DNA of 64,000 nucleotides from Epinephelus fuscoguttatus (taxonomy: Eukaryota > Chordata > Actinopteri > Perciformes > Serranidae). The DNA lies in assembly GCF_011397635.1 (NCBI RefSeq), contig NC_064760.1, forward strand, positions 32,941,856 to 33,005,855, given 5' to 3'. Positions 25,924-61,890 of this stretch are shown one piece after another. Below the pieces are notes generated by a model. The model was not told the origin of the DNA and searched no databases. It saw only the letters and a list, made by a program, of their open reading frames with translations. The position numbers and the translations under genes are program-made. Numbering within the stretch: the stretch's first letter is position 1; each line of letters starts with the position of its first letter.

Positions 25924-26455
25924 TTATTAATCAGTAACTGAAAATCACAGTGGGGACAACAGAAACAGTAGGCCTACATTTAGACATAAGCAAAGGGGCA
26001 GAAAAAAATACCAAAACAACGTCTAACAAGAATTACCACCTTGCTGCTGTATGCCTCCACGAAACAGTCAAGTTTGTAGACAATGCTTCCAGTATGGATG
26101 TTACTGCACTGAAGCTCCAAATTTTCAAACATGGATGCTTCACACACATCTCCAACACAGAAGATCTATACAATCAGCACAGTTTCAAGATGGACACCAA
26201 AGATTAGTGTCACCAATTCAGTATCTGACCAAATGTCTCCCCTTCTGTTCCTGACATACCGTGTTGAGTAATGGCTCTCATTGATCTTTTACCTTTGACC
26301 AAATTCTAAGCAGTGGATGTTTGAGAAAATTTTGAAGAAATTCCCTCAAGGTGGTATCACGTCCATGAGAATGGGACACACAATGCTGGACAACATGAAA
26401 CCATAATGCGTCCAGCCATGGCTGTCGTCAGCGTGGAGGCTTGAATCTTCTCTTT

Positions 26456-26640
26456 TATAAGTAAAAGTCCTGCATTAAAGATCCTACTCAAGTAAAAGTA
26501 CATAAGGATTATCAGAGGTATTTAACATGTTGTAAATAGCCTAATGGCCCCTGTGACAGATATGTTAAATGTATATTACATTATTGATGCTTCAGTGCGT
26601 AGCATTTTACAGTTGTAAGCTGGCTAGATAGTTTTGTGTT
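26456..26640. mobile_element. Fragment of AAGTAAAAGTCCTGCATT MITE family
   Basis: Contains AAGTAAAAGTCCTGCATT followed by ACTCAAGTAAAAGTAC, the recurrent end of a widespread fish MITE also seen at about 60.7-61.25 kb. A hAT-like MITE follows directly. Confidence 0.5.
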
Positions 26641-26874
26641 TTTCAACCGAGGGATCGGCCCCTTCTGAATGGTCAAAAGATAAATCGGAGGGGTCGTGAT
26701 ATTATTAATAAGGCAGAAATAGAAGAAAAAGAAGCATAGCTATACAGAAAAATCAGACCTTTGCTTGTTTAGGTGAGATATTGAAGAGGTGATCACTTTT
26801 TGGGGGAACAGCTCACAGACATCCCCACACACTGCTGTTTGTAAAGGGTTAAACGTCAAAAACAGTGGGAACCA
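26640..26874. mobile_element. Decayed hAT-like MITE
   Basis: Left part TTTTCAACCGAGGGATCGG and GGAGGGGTCGTGAT. Right part GTAAAGGGTTAAACGTCAAA and AACAGTGGGAACCATTG. This matches the remembered layout of a fish MITE with CAGTGGTTC-type ends, also found at about 60.84-61.04 kb. The boundaries are approximate. Confidence 0.45.
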
Positions 26875-27539
26875 TTGCTTTATTCTCCACTGTACTTGCA
26901 CCTGTAACCTCAGTGGAAAAGGTTCTAGACACACACAAAAAAAGAATGAAATTGCAATACAAGCTGTACAAACACATTGGATTCTTAATACTTTAATTAG
27001 CAAGATTTTGATCAACTACAGGTCTTTCACTTTCAGAGTTGCATGGGAATAATCATCTCCACTATATTCAAAAATCTAGCTCAAAGTAGACTTACCACTG
27101 TCTGCTATAGTGTCAATATTAAGGAGAGGATTGCTAACATGAAAAAATATATAAAAAGTTTAAGTGTGCACAACTACAGATGCCATGGAGGCGCTCCTTA
27201 TGTTGCAGTTTTATTCTTTAATATCTTCTAAGTTTGTCAATTTGTTTTATGTCAAATCTTATTCTGAAAAGTACCTACTTACCACAGCTGCCATAAAAAT
27301 GTGGTGTAGTAAAGAGAAGAATATTTGATGCTGAAATGTGATGGAGTAGAAACACAAAATAGCACAGACTGAGAAAAATACAAGGACGTAAAAACTGCTG
27401 AGACACACTTTGAGTGGTTGGATAACATTCTGGGGAATATCTGTAGCATCTTGTGATTCACAAATACCAGTAACTCAGTGTGGGATGACTTCTTCAAAAG
27501 AATTCTTCTTTCTCTTTTACGGTGTTTATACTTTCTAGT

Positions 27540-28142
27540 AGCGTTGTGGTACTTGACATTGGTCTCAAGACTCAGTCTCATCTCGACTGCATTTTTACTC
27601 AGTCTCGTCTTGATCTCCAACAAAGCAGACTCTGGATTTCATTTCAAGACCGGTAAAGAGCACAACTGCAAAGATATCACTAAACTGCCGGTGCAAAAAT
27701 GAGTGGATAAGAAACAGTGTTGAATAAAGATTGTTGTTGGTTTCAGTTCCTTAGTGTTTATATTCGTTTGCCCACAGAAGACACAGTAAAATTCTCACGC
27801 ATAAAATTCACTTCTTCAATTCTTTCTGATTATTCTATCAAAACATAACTTTTGGTACACTTACACATACAAACATATATACATATATAACAATAAAAGA
27901 AGTGAATGAAAAGGAATCTTCATTGGGTTTCTGTGGGTATTTTCATGGGAGTGTAGTTGAGGACAGCCTTTGGTTTGCATGTTCTACATTTTATATTAAG
28001 TGCGTCATACAATATGGGACTCGCATTGACCTGGCCTTGACTTGGTCTCAACCCCTTTAAGTCTTGGTCTTGTCTCAATCTCGATACACTCTGATCTCGG
28101 TCATGACTTGTTATCGGTTTAGGTGGGCTTGACTACAACGCT
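27540..28142. mobile_element. GTCTYR-rich MITE, both ends present
   Basis: About 603 bp with inverted ends AGCGTTGTGGTACTTGAC (left) and CTTGACTACAACGCTG (right). Both ends carry blocks of repeated GGTCTCA/GACTCAG/TTGGTCT words. A truncated copy lies in the exchanger gene at about 14450-14901. No open frame was found; non-autonomous. Confidence 0.65.
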
Positions 28143-29126
28143 GCTTTCAGGACAATGAAATCACTCATCCCAAATGCTTGACTGCCCCTTTATGTCCACA
28201 CAGAGTCAAGCCAAAGATTAGGCATGATCTGTAAACTCATTTATTATACATGAAAACAACTGCATGTTATAAGAAGGCAGAATTAATTTCAAATTTGTTT
28301 GACTTACTTAATGACAACCACCAAAGTACTGAAAGTCAGGCTTGCAGTTTTATTTGCAGTCTTGTTTTTATTTTATTTACGGGAAGATTATGTAAAACGG
28401 GGATTACCAACACATTGTGAAACAGGATGCTCACAGCGAAACATAACAGTCATCCAACTCCCCTTTAAAAAAAAAAACAGCAAATAAAAAAAAAACTATT
28501 TCACATCCCTCTGTGTATGCAGACTTGTAAGTTTGGCATGTGTTATTATTTTTAAACATATATCATCTCGTAGAAAAAAGTTTGCTATTAAAACAGCATT
28601 AAGACAATATAAAGTAAATAAAAACATACAGAATGGGATTCTAATAGGTAGCTTTTACAGAAGGTGCTGCGGGTTTGGCGATGATGTGATTGGCAGTAGC
28701 ACAGCATGTTTCCAGGATTCAACACATAAGACTTGCTCTAATCAAAGCTGTCAAGATAAACAGATGGAGATGTTGTGTCATGGTCTGATGGTGACATGGG
28801 TGACGTTCTGTCGGCCAAATGATGAATCTGTGGTGCAAATTTTGAAAGTGCATACTTTTTGTTGAGTCTGATGATGTGCTCTCAAAAAGGAAGCTACACA
28901 TCCGTGCTAATGGTTGATTGACATGTCATTAGGCCAATAGGCTTAGCAGGCTGAGGCTAACAGGAGGAAGCAGAGCTGTTTGTAGATACCCATAATGCTC
29001 TGCTTTAGCTCCTCCCTTCACTACAGCTGACAAGGCACAGCAGAACACAGATTAATAGAAAAAAAAACATACTGAAAAAAAAAAGTCCACGTATTCATAA
29101 GCCGAGTGAAAATGTTGCTTCTTCTT

Positions 29127-29132
29127 TTTATT
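29127..29132 (-). terminator. Candidate polyadenylation signal of sh3bgrl
   Basis: AATAAA on the minus strand 72 bp past the sh3bgrl stop codon. Others lie farther on (for example near 28246), so a longer 3' untranslated region is possible. Confidence 0.4.
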
Positions 29133-29203
29133 CCTGGATCAGTTCCAGGTCAGTCTGGGTCCAGATCTGGGTTTAGGTCTCAGGTAGAAACGGTGTAAAG
29201 CTG

Positions 29204-52290
<23,087 letters not shown>

Positions 52291-52547
52291 GTTAAAATCC
52301 CTGGTGCTGACACGAGTCCGGTAAGCAGCGGTTAGTTGCCCTGCTTCCTCTAGCAGAGACTTTGCAAGGCGGATCGCTCGGCAAGCGGGACGAAATAACA
52401 ACAACAACAACAAAGTTCCCCAGCTGAAAGGCGTGTGTGTATCTGATGAAGGCAGCGCAGGCTATCTGCGCAAATGCTCCTGTTCTCAGCACTGGATGGA
52501 GCTTCACATTCCTCCTCCGCCTCTACTCTGCCTCCCCGCCCCTTACA

Positions 52548-52623
52548 GTCCCTCTCTCTCTCTCTCTCACTCTCTCTCTCTCTGTGGAGCCAGGACACAC
52601 ACTCTGAGGCACGTTCACGCACG

Positions 52624-52693
<70 letters not shown>
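52548..52693. repeat. (CT)n and (AC)n microsatellites
   Basis: A CT tract (about 52548-52582) and a CA tract (about 52621-52693) separated by a short unique stretch, 260-400 bp upstream of the sh3bgrl start codon. Confidence 0.95.
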
Positions 52694-52695
<2 letters not shown>

Positions 52696-53600
52696 GGCAG
52701 TGGGCCTATCATGATGGCAAGACAGCAGAGTTATATTGTCTCAGTATTTCAGCATCGACCCCATTGTCTGCAAGCCACCACGCACTGGCTATTGTCCTTT
52801 GAAAGAGCGCAAACGTGCACCATCCCGTGTGTTTAAATAAATGCTGGTGTGCTAAGTTGGATGTTAAGATTAAAAAAATAAATGTGCTGTGATTTTGAAC
52901 ACTTCTGGGCGCTTTTGTGTAACAGCACAGCCTCTTTAAGCGCTGTCTTGTGCAGCCACATCATTAGACGGGCTTTGTGGGCCCCCTGCAGGCGTCTGGG
53001 GCAGACGACGGGAGGCTTTTCTCTGAAACGAATTTAGGAAAGCCGACTGACAAACAAAAAAAAATGTGTCGGAGAGGAGTGGGCGCCATATTGGACTCAA
53101 ACACGAAGTGAATTTATGGTGAAATTTCTGCTCGCTGGCCGCTGCAGATGTGGGCACTGCTTTGCACGGCTCTACAGTGGGGCATGTTGGCTGCCGCCGG
53201 GGCCTGTATAACGGTACACGGCGGCCCGCCGCGCGATCCCTTTCTCGCCGTAATGAAACACACTTGTGTGGAGGCAACATGTCCTCGAAGGCAATCCTTT
53301 CATTCTTGCAGGCTTCCTCCCATCTCTCCCTGCAAGAAGCCATTCGCGCAGACCTCAGAACATCACCGGCTCCAAAATTCCAAGTGTTCTGCAGCCCCGA
53401 ATGGCGTCACCTGATTGGCCGAGAGCCTATCAATCATGCCTTTAGCCGCACCCCTCCCCCCATTCAACCACTCGCCTCTCTGTTCCAGTGTGTTTACTAC
53501 ACTGCCGAGCATAAGGGAGACACTCGTCTTCACATGCACTGAACCCACTAAGAAAAACAGTTTTTAGTTGTATTTGTAAGAAAACCTCCAAGAGATCAAC

Positions 53601-55924
53601 ATGCCCAAGAGAAAGGTACGTATTCTCAAAATAATAAAAATAGTTTGAGGGGGATAGCAGCTATTAATGCATTGCAAACGATTGTGAAGACATCCCTCTG
53701 AGACATTACTTAATTATAACATAACGGATAATCGTTATTTGTCGCTGGGAATTTTTGCCTATTTTCTTTATATAATGTACATTTTTTATGCGTCAGAATT
53801 AATATTTTCCCGCTCGGACACGGCCTTTAAAACGCGATTTCTTGTCAGAGCCGCTGTCCTTTGGGGAGTCAGAAGTCTCTCTCGGTCTCCATGCAGTTAA
53901 AGCACAAGCAGCAGCCATGCTTTGCAGCTCTTGTCCACCTTCGTCGCCGACCTACCGAGAACAAACGCTTCACTTATCGCGGTTTCGCCACCAAACCGGC
54001 CAAAAGTGCCACCAGAAAATGCTTTAGTGCCTTTACTTTGCATTTTGGCCGCAAAAACAAACACTCGTCGTCGCGTTTTGATAAAATTGTATATTTTCTC
54101 TCTTTGTTCATAGTCCCAAATGGCTGCGATGGCGTGGCTCTGCCGCCGGGTGGCGCGCGTGAGCCTTAAGCAGGTCCCTCCCCCCTCTCAGAGACTCCCG
54201 CGCCAGCTTTCAAATCTGAGCTTCATGCATTGAATGAGAGAAAGAGACGGGGGAGTGAAAGGGAAAAGCAGGGCCTGGGCCCTCAAAATATGGCTCCAGA
54301 GGCCCACATGGCTGAGCTCTCACAGCCCAGTACTAAAATCATGCATTACCACCACATTTCTGGGCTGAAATCCTTTAAAATGACCTGTATTTGAAATAAA
54401 ATTTTATATTTGCATGAAACCAAAAAGTTTTCTCATCAGGTCTGTAATTATTTGTAATATGCGCATGAGGCATTTAACAATAGTTCCTTGTGAATATAAA
54501 CACAGTTTAAAGCAGTAATGCCATTTTAATTTTTTTTTCTTCTGATTTTAACCTGCTGTATTTGTATTTTTCAGAACGCATCAGCAACAGGAGACGAAAG
54601 GGATGAGGTAAGAGGGGTGCACGTTAAATAACATCTCACACATGTGATTAAAATTAAAATTACATTAGTATAAGGAACATGTGAGGGAATTATCAGGAAG
54701 CAAGTGCTGGTATTGAATTCGAAGGTGTGTTTCCTGCATACAGTCCGAATTGAAATAAAAGCCCTTTTGATAACAGTCTTTGTTCTGTTTCAGCCCCAGA
54801 GGAGATCAGCTCGGTTATCAGCGGTAAGAAGACGCATACAAACACAACCAGCGAATTTACATGAACAAATACAGTTAAAAAACAAGTTACATGTGGTAGA
54901 ACGCTTAAAAGTAGTTGCACACATAAATAAAGCAAAATTTTTCCTTTAGAGAAGCAAAAATGATATAAAAATAAGGTTTCTTTTTATTAAACACTTAAAT
55001 TTGATTCCTAGGAGTATTGAACTTCAAAAAATGTTAATTTTACATAATTAAGTTGAAGAATTAGTTAAGATTGTGCACATAGTGCATTAGGCAGTAATTA
55101 AGTTGTCAGAAGTACATTAAAACTAATATAATATTCATTATACATGATTTAGGAAGGTTTTTGCTTGTAAAAAGTGCAGGGCCCTTACAATACATACTTT
55201 ATATCAAAAGTGGGCACAATAGAGTGCATCAGATTTATTTTCTTACAGTATAATGTCTAAATTCCTTCATAAACCCAGCTAGGAGCAATCATATTAATGT
55301 AATAACACCTTAGGCAGTGTCTGTATTAAAATAAGTTTAATTGTAGAGAAATTTTTACATCTTGACTCATTGTCAGGGATTTAAAATGTCTCATGGGAGC
55401 CAAAGTTGTCTAGTACCTTGAGAATAACTAGAACAATGGCAAATTAGCAAACAAAGCACTAACAGACAGTTTGTGTAGCTGTTTCTTTATCTCTTTCCCC
55501 CTCTCCATCACAGAGACCGGCCCCACCCAAGCCGGAACCAAAGGTCAAGAAGGCAGCAAAGGTAAGAGGCGCTCGCCTTGATTCTGACCGAACATGCAAC
55601 ATAAAGCAGAAGACACAGGTTGTGTGTGTGAAAGAGAGTGTGCTAACAGCCTGTCTTGTGGCCCCTACAGAAAGAAAAGGCTGTGAACGACAAGAAGGAG
55701 GACAAGAAGACCAAGAAGGCAAAGGAGAACGCAGAGGCGGAGGCAAACGAGGAAAACCACTCTGAGAACGGAGAGGCCAAGACCAACGAGGTGGGTGGAC
55801 TTTTAGACGTACGTGCACAACTTTGACTTAAAAAGGCACAAAGTTTTGACCTTGACTTGTCTGCTGTGTCCCACAGGTGGAGGCAGCCCCCGAGGAGGCC
55901 AAGGAGGAGGCCAAGTCCGAGTAG
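53601..55924 (+). CDS. HMGN nucleosome-binding protein, 6 exons
   Basis: High-mobility-group N chromatin protein that binds nucleosome cores and loosens chromatin compaction. Exons: 53601-53615 (MPKRK), 54575-54607 (NASATGDERDE), 54794-54823 (PQRRSARLSA), 55514-55561 (RPAPPKPEPKVKKAAK), 55671-55790 and 55877-55924 (VEAAPEEAKEEAKSE). All are phase 0 with GT-AG ends, the six-exon layout usual for HMGN genes. Total 97 aa. The nucleosome-binding core RRSARLSA is intact, with its two serines, and is followed by a lysine-rich then an acidic C-terminal part. Length and tail (EEAKEEAKSE; HMGN1 ends EKEAKSD) resemble HMGN1. The position head-to-head with sh3bgrl matches HMGN5, whose long acidic repeat tail is absent here. 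A symbol is therefore withheld. Confidence 0.93.
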
Positions 55925-56749
55925 CACCACTGCCCAAGCTTCCTCCTCCTCTACAATCCCCCCTTCCCCCCCTGAACCCCAAGCCAGCCAGCCAGCCCCC
56001 CCAAGTCTCTCACATGGTTTCCCTCCAAGGCGTATTGTTAACAGAGGAATATTTTTATCAATGATTTTATAAGTATCCGTACAGATTTTTAGCACAAAAC
56101 GCAAAGCTGATTATGGAGCGCCTTGCAGATTTGCAGTGGTCATATCAAGTGTCTGCAAGCAAGATGAACACACTAAAATCTTTTTTAAATGGCATTTCAT
56201 GATTGTTGAAGGCTTGTTTGGTGTAGAAAGTGCGTCCCTTGCCGGATTGGCTATGTTGTGAGTTGTGTATTCCTGTGTTTTTCCTCCTTCCCCCGCTCTC
56301 CCTTCCTCCTCCTCCTCCCCTCTTCTTCCTCCACAGATTAGACCTTCCTCCCCCTTACAGTTCAGCCTTTATCCATGTTTTATTAACGGTTCAGCCATGT
56401 TAATGTGGGTGATTCTTTTAGACCTCTAAATGTGCAGTGAGTTCCCTTTGCTTCTGTCTCTTGTTTTTTTTTTTTTTTTCATTGAAATCGTGTTTAAAAA
56501 AAAAAAAAAAAGCGTGTTGAAGCGTGTTGTCCATAAGAAAGAGGAAGACGAACATGTGAAACATTCCGGGAACAGCGATGGCCTCCGACCTGTCTCCTCG
56601 ACGGCCCTGCGTGTGAAACAGCTCCTGCTCCATCCACGCTGTCATGTCAGCTTTTCTAAACACTATGGTTTTTTTAAACGGTCGAATTTGGAAACCCTCT
56701 CTGACAAATGCAGGTGTCTGGTCCCTCTCTTATGTTCTGAAATTCTCTT

Positions 56750-56755
56750 AATAAA
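56750..56755 (+). terminator. Polyadenylation signal of hmgn
   Basis: AATAAA 826 bp past the hmgn stop codon. It follows a long T/C-rich 3' untranslated region and precedes a TGTC/TTTGTTTCTTTG-type stretch. Confidence 0.7.
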
Positions 56756-57258
56756 AACAAGTCCTGGGAATTTTCCTCGATATCATGCGTCTGGAGTTTG
56801 TTTCTTTGAGACATAGAGAGCGATGGAAGTTTTAGGTTCCACATCACCACACCCTAACAGCCAATGAATGAAAGTAAAAAGGGATTTGTGACCTTAGTTA
56901 GCGTGGATCTTTAACTGAAGTCAACCTTGGTAATGGCTCAGGGTGCTTAGCTTTACCATCCAGTGCTCTTTTTGTAGGTAATGCAGTCATATATCATCAG
57001 GAAACGAAAATATAAAGCTGTTTTGTAGCCTCAAGACCTGTATTCAGCCTAGTTTGAATGCAGTTTTCTTTATAAATCACCTGTTTCAGTGTCTAGCCAT
57101 AAAGAAAGATGTAAAATCAGACCTTTGATGCACAGGTTGCATCCGTTTTAATGCACCCAAGACATAAAACAGGCCTGAGGCAGCCGCAGTGACCTCTGAC
57201 TAAATGAAACATGCCTGTAATGTAATTTCACTGTAGACAAATCCAACCTGTCCTTTGA

Positions 57259-57292
57259 GGCTGCTGCTGCTACTGCTGCTGCTGCTGCTGCA
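57259..57292. repeat. (GCT)n trinucleotide repeat
   Basis: About eleven GCT units, one or two interrupted (GCTACT). It is not in a recognised exon. Confidence 0.9.
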
Positions 57293-58189
57293 GGATACCG
57301 ATTCTCAACGGAGGCATTTGCTTTGTCAAATTAAACAGCGGAAGTTTGCTGATCCTCCATACTGTAGGTGGGTACTTGTCAGCTGGGGATTTAAACCAAC
57401 AGGATTTACTTCACAGATCTGTAGCTGCAGATCCTCAGGGAGGTCAGGTCAGCAGAAGGTCAGTTGGGACACTATTATAAGATTTCCAGATAAGGACAGT
57501 GAGTCTTACATTTAATCTCCATTCTTTGTCCTTTAAGAATGATTCAGTCTTGTTGTGAATCATTGAAATGCCCAAATAGAGGACATCATACTCAACAACT
57601 GAATAAAAACCCTCCTGAAGCCTGTACCTTGCATGCCCGTCTTGTAGCCATCACAAGACAGAAGGAAGTTACAGAACAGAGGCCTACACCAACTGAAGGG
57701 GCAGACAGTGTCTATCCACCCCACGTCTTTATTCCCCTTCAGGCATCACACATTCAGATTTAACTCTACATGAACTCGAGCGTGAGTGCTGTGACCCACA
57801 TTCACCTCACACAAAATATCACCGATTTATTCAGGAGCATCGCACAAAGAGGGCTCCATATTTAGTGTATGCATACACAGCTGCATGCATTAGTTCATGT
57901 TAAAAGCCTGGCAGGAGCAGGCATAAGGAAATGCAAGTAGTCTATTAAGCAAAGACAGTTTGAAAGGGGGGACTTTTTGTGGGCTTTTGTGTGTGTGTGC
58001 ACTTGCCTCCAGCATTGACAGTGTGTGAATGCGTTTGCCATGTGCTCTGAAGCACAAACCTCACTGGTTGTGCGTCAAAACATGTAAGTGAACTGTTTTT
58101 TATTATATAGTGCAAACGTTTTGCAATTCCCCTCTATATATAAAAAAATATTAAGTAATATTTGATTATGTGCAGCTGGCTGCAGCAGG

Positions 58190-58560
58190 CCTTCTGTCTT
58201 AAAGACAGGCGCTTATGGGTTTTTATTTAACCTTGAATCACTGCCGGCATTTTGCACAGAATATGGCGCTATGTTGGCTTTCCTCCGCTATTTTGTGCAG
58301 CGGTTGCAGCCCCTCTGACCTGCATTGTCATGGCCGAGCAACGGGCTCCATTTTGTCGATATTTTTGTTGTGTGCAGAGCGTTATTGCACCGCGCCGCCA
58401 CTAGATGGCAGCCTTGTCTTATATTTCCTCCTGCAGACACACACAGGCGCTGTGCTCATGGCAGCCTGTCGAGCTTTGATTAGCCTCACATTTTATTAAC
58501 TGATACATTAAAAGTGTTATTATTTTTCCCGAGGCAAATTACAGAGAATCAATGAATAAT
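58190..58560. promoter_or_regulatory. Possible conserved non-coding element
   Basis: Non-repetitive block with CGCTATTTTGTGCAG, GCTCCATTTTGTCG and GAGCTTTGATTAGCCTCAC, unlike the surrounding repeats, and containing a CTCF-like site. Based on texture only. Confidence 0.3.
58398..58411 (+). promoter_or_regulatory. CTCF-type motif
   Basis: CCACTAGATGGCAG fits the CTCF core consensus CCASYAGRKGGCRS at every position, within a GC-rich context (GCGCCG just before). It lies about 2.5 kb past the end of hmgn and could mark a domain border there. Confidence 0.5.
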
Positions 58561-60115
58561 AGCAGAAAGATCACAGGGATCATACTACAAAGGAGCTTCA
58601 AAAGTGGATCCCTCCCGGCTTAAAAAAAAAAAAGAAGAAATCCAATTTCCTTTTTTTTATTCACGTACTTTCTTTGAATCCTCTGTCAGCATCAACCTGT
58701 ATTCAGCCAGACGGTTCAATTAAGAGCAAATTTTCAAACCCAGGGTATGCATTCAGCATCCTCTGAGTGAGATCTATTGATGGAGTGCAGTGATGTGATG
58801 GGGAAACTAAAGGAAGCACATTATGGGAAGTTTCTGATCTCGGTGGTCTCTCTCTCTTTCATCTTGTGATTTTCCTCCTCTCCTGCACCTTCATTGATCC
58901 GTCCATTCATCCTGTCTCCTGTGATCAGCCCTCTAGACTCTTTAACGGCTTTGATACTGAGATGCAGACACACACACGCACACACGCGCAGACATACAGT
59001 CCTCTCCCCTGAGGCATTTTGACATCAAAGAGCTAATTACTCCAATATTATTTTATCTCTCGTCTGTGCATGCATGCTGCCTGGCCTGTCTGAACTGAAT
59101 GTTTGTCTGCCTGCTTAACTGTCTGTCTGACCATCTGCCAGTCTGCACCTCATCCCCTTTTCACTGTCTAGTAATCACAAGGGAGTTGTGCGCCCCAGCC
59201 CCCCACCCCCTCTGGTGTGCACTCTCATTCTGTCCTCTCTAACTCTCTGATGGGTTATGATATGTTGACTAAAATAGCCCCTTTTCCCTTTTTAAACATG
59301 CGCATATCCTATTCTGTCATCCCACGCATTTGTAGCCGCTGTCTCCTCCCCGCACTCATCCATTCACATCCACTGTCCACATCACTCTGCTCAGGGTCTC
59401 GCACGCATGCAGGGCGGAGAGAATGAGTGTATGAGCGACCGTGCGTGTTTTTGCACACACACACACCCTCCCATGCACGTTGGTGGTGTGTAGTACGAAG
59501 TGGCGGGGTGGGGGTGGGGATTCTCTGCGTAAAAGATGAGGATGACCTTTTACGAGGAAGTGATTTAAATGATGTCCTGTCGTCACCAGGGATACCGGTG
59601 TGTGAATGTGGATGAGCGTTTGTTGTGGAAAGCACGTCACACCAGGCACATGCTTACACACACACACACATCAGAGAGAGAGTGAGAGATAGTTGCCAAC
59701 AGGTACATATTCACATTTTGCGTAGAAACAGCCTGAGTCAAATGTCCTCCCTGCAGACCGGACCTTAGTGATGCTTGAAATGAACAGATGTTTAGTGGCA
59801 AGGTTCTCTGCTGTGCTACTCTGAGAGGATGTTGCTGTCTGGCTGTCTTAAATTGTTTGTGTTCGACTGTCTTGTTTATCTGCGAGGCTGGCTGCACCCT
59901 ACGGGGGTGGGATGTACAAGAGCGAGTGAATGGGAAGAGGCAGGGTGAGAAGGAGAGGAAGAGAAAGTACCGGGAGGTGAGGAAGGAGAGAGGGGGTGCT
60001 GGGAGGGGGGGCGGGGATGCAGGGGGAGAAGAGCTGGATGCAGATGGGGATCTATTCTCTCCGCGCACGCAGACAAGATGGAAATGAGTGGGCGTCTGTG
60101 ACGTCAATCAGTGTA

Positions 60116-60174
<59 letters not shown>
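60116..60174. repeat. (AC)n microsatellite
   Basis: About 29 perfect CA dinucleotides. Confidence 0.95.
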
Positions 60175-60177
<3 letters not shown>

Positions 60178-60684
60178 GAGACACTCCCCTCCTCTTCCAG
60201 TCCCATGCTAATACATGCTTCACTGCAAACAGCAGCAATGCCACGGATCACAGGCATAAACATCAGCGCACACACAAACACCACCACCAAATGCAAACAT
60301 GAGCATACGCACACACAGACACGCAGATCTGAGTTTCATGTCTAACCAGGCTGATGATGTCAGGCTCATTCATAGTAAAAAAAAAAAAAAAAACTAAAAA
60401 GAAAGAAAGAAAGAAAAGAAATTGTGCTTGAGTCATGGTAAGAAGATAACGTCAGTCTTAAACGTTTTCATCCACAAGTCAACATGTAGCTCATTCATAA
60501 AACTAAGGGCCAAAGAATCAGAAGAATCAATGGTTATTGTACATGTATAACCCCAAATGATGGAGGATGTACTAAGAGTACTTTACTGCCACTAGAAGTA
60601 CCTAATGTATTGTCATAGAACAGTTGGTATGATATCCTACAAATTTGTGCCTCACCACAGCAGCCTAAAGCACCAACACCACAG

Positions 60685-61252
60685 TGTGAAACTACTCCAT
60701 TACAAGTTAAAGTCCTGCATTCAAATCATACTTACGTTTTTAGTTAAAAAAAAGTAAAAGTACTTGCTCTGCAGAAAATGTCCCTTTTTATAGGTTATTT
60801 CTATATGATACTATTAGTACATACTGCTGCAATATATATTTGGGGGGTTGTGAGATGATGAATAGGGTAGGAAAGAAGAACTACACAAATCTGTAACAGT
60901 ATTTCCATTTCTCTAGTCTTTTCTCTTTTTCTTTATGAAATGTCGGATCATTTGACCTCTTCTGGCCTCCAACAGTTGAGGAGGCAAGAAGCTGTCTGGG
61001 AAGTTTAGAGAGGAAGTCTCTATTTTTAGTGGTACTGCTAAGAACTCATAGGTATGTTCCATGTGACAAAGAGCCCTCAGACTAACGAGTCACTGCAGCT
61101 ATCAGTTAGACGCAGTGCAGCATAAATACTCCCTCTGAAGCGTTGTGAATAGACATATAAGGTGGTAGAAATATACTCAAATATAAGGACCTCAAAATTG
61201 TACTTTGTTACAGTATTGAGTAAATGTACTTTGGCACTATTCCCCACTGTCA
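60685..61252. mobile_element. AAGTAAAAGTACT-type MITE with a hAT-like MITE inside
   Basis: The left part has TTAAAGTCCTGCATTC and AAAAGTAAAAGTACTTGC. The right part has ACCTCAAAATTGTACTTTGT and GAGTAAATGTACTTTGG, the two inverted sides of a common fish MITE. The middle, about 60838-61045, starts TTGGGGGGTTGTGAGATGAT and resembles the hAT-like MITE at 26640-26874. Boundaries are approximate. Confidence 0.5.
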
Positions 61253-61434
61253 ACCCATCTAAGATTAAAAGCAACAACAACAAGAATGGTCAAATATCAA
61301 AGCAGCGGAAACCAAGATATTCTGACTTTTAGTTTATAGTATGGCAACCCGTTTGAATTCCCTGGGCATCAAATATGGCAGCTTTGTTAGAGGCCATCAG
61401 CGTTTGATTTTGAGACACAAAGTATCCTTTAGCA

Positions 61435-61578
61435 CAGTGGTACTCAACTTGGCAGCCAAGGGGTCAAGATTTGGCACTATCTTTTAAAATAAGGTGTATT
61501 TTTTAGAAAGTCGATATGTTTGCAAGTCACTTGTGGTCCATTCAGAATGGACCACGACCCACCAGTTGGGAACCACTG
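61435..61578. mobile_element. 144-bp hAT-type MITE
   Basis: Ends CAGTGGTACTCAACTTGG and CCAGTTGGGAACCACTG are near-perfect inverses. The 8-bp flanks CTTTAGCA (61427-61434) and CTTTGGCA (61579-61586) differ at one base. Short and non-coding; the target duplication shows a recognisable past insertion. Confidence 0.85.
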
Positions 61579-61890
61579 CTTTGGCATCTGTATGAGAAGT
61601 ACCAGGCTTTCAGAGAACTCCAGCGTAAACCCATCCACGGCAATAATTTAAAACAAAGAGCAAAAAAGTCCAAGCTGGGCAAGAGGAAGGACATAGGACA
61701 AACATAGGACTTTCACCTAAGAGACTGATGAGGCATATTGAGTTTTTTGTAACTACCTTAGAAACATCACAACATGTGTGTCATGTGGTATAGTCGTTGA
61801 CTTAAGTGAAGCAACAAACATACTTATTTTAACCGAAACCATCATATTTTTTTAAAACTAAACCAAGTAATTTTGTTGCCTAAACCTTAA

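Noticed and set aside
52350-52836. 120-codon frames over CA/CT repeats
   Set aside because: Made mainly of Cys-Val, Thr-His or Ser-Leu runs from microsatellites.
55643-56104. 153-codon open frame antisense to hmgn
   Set aside because: It is the mirror of the hmgn acidic coding exon and 3' sequence, with low-complexity composition and no start or splice logic.
58215-58499. 94-codon plus-strand frame near the CTCF-like site
   Set aside because: No similarity and no codon-like pattern; the block looks regulatory rather than coding.
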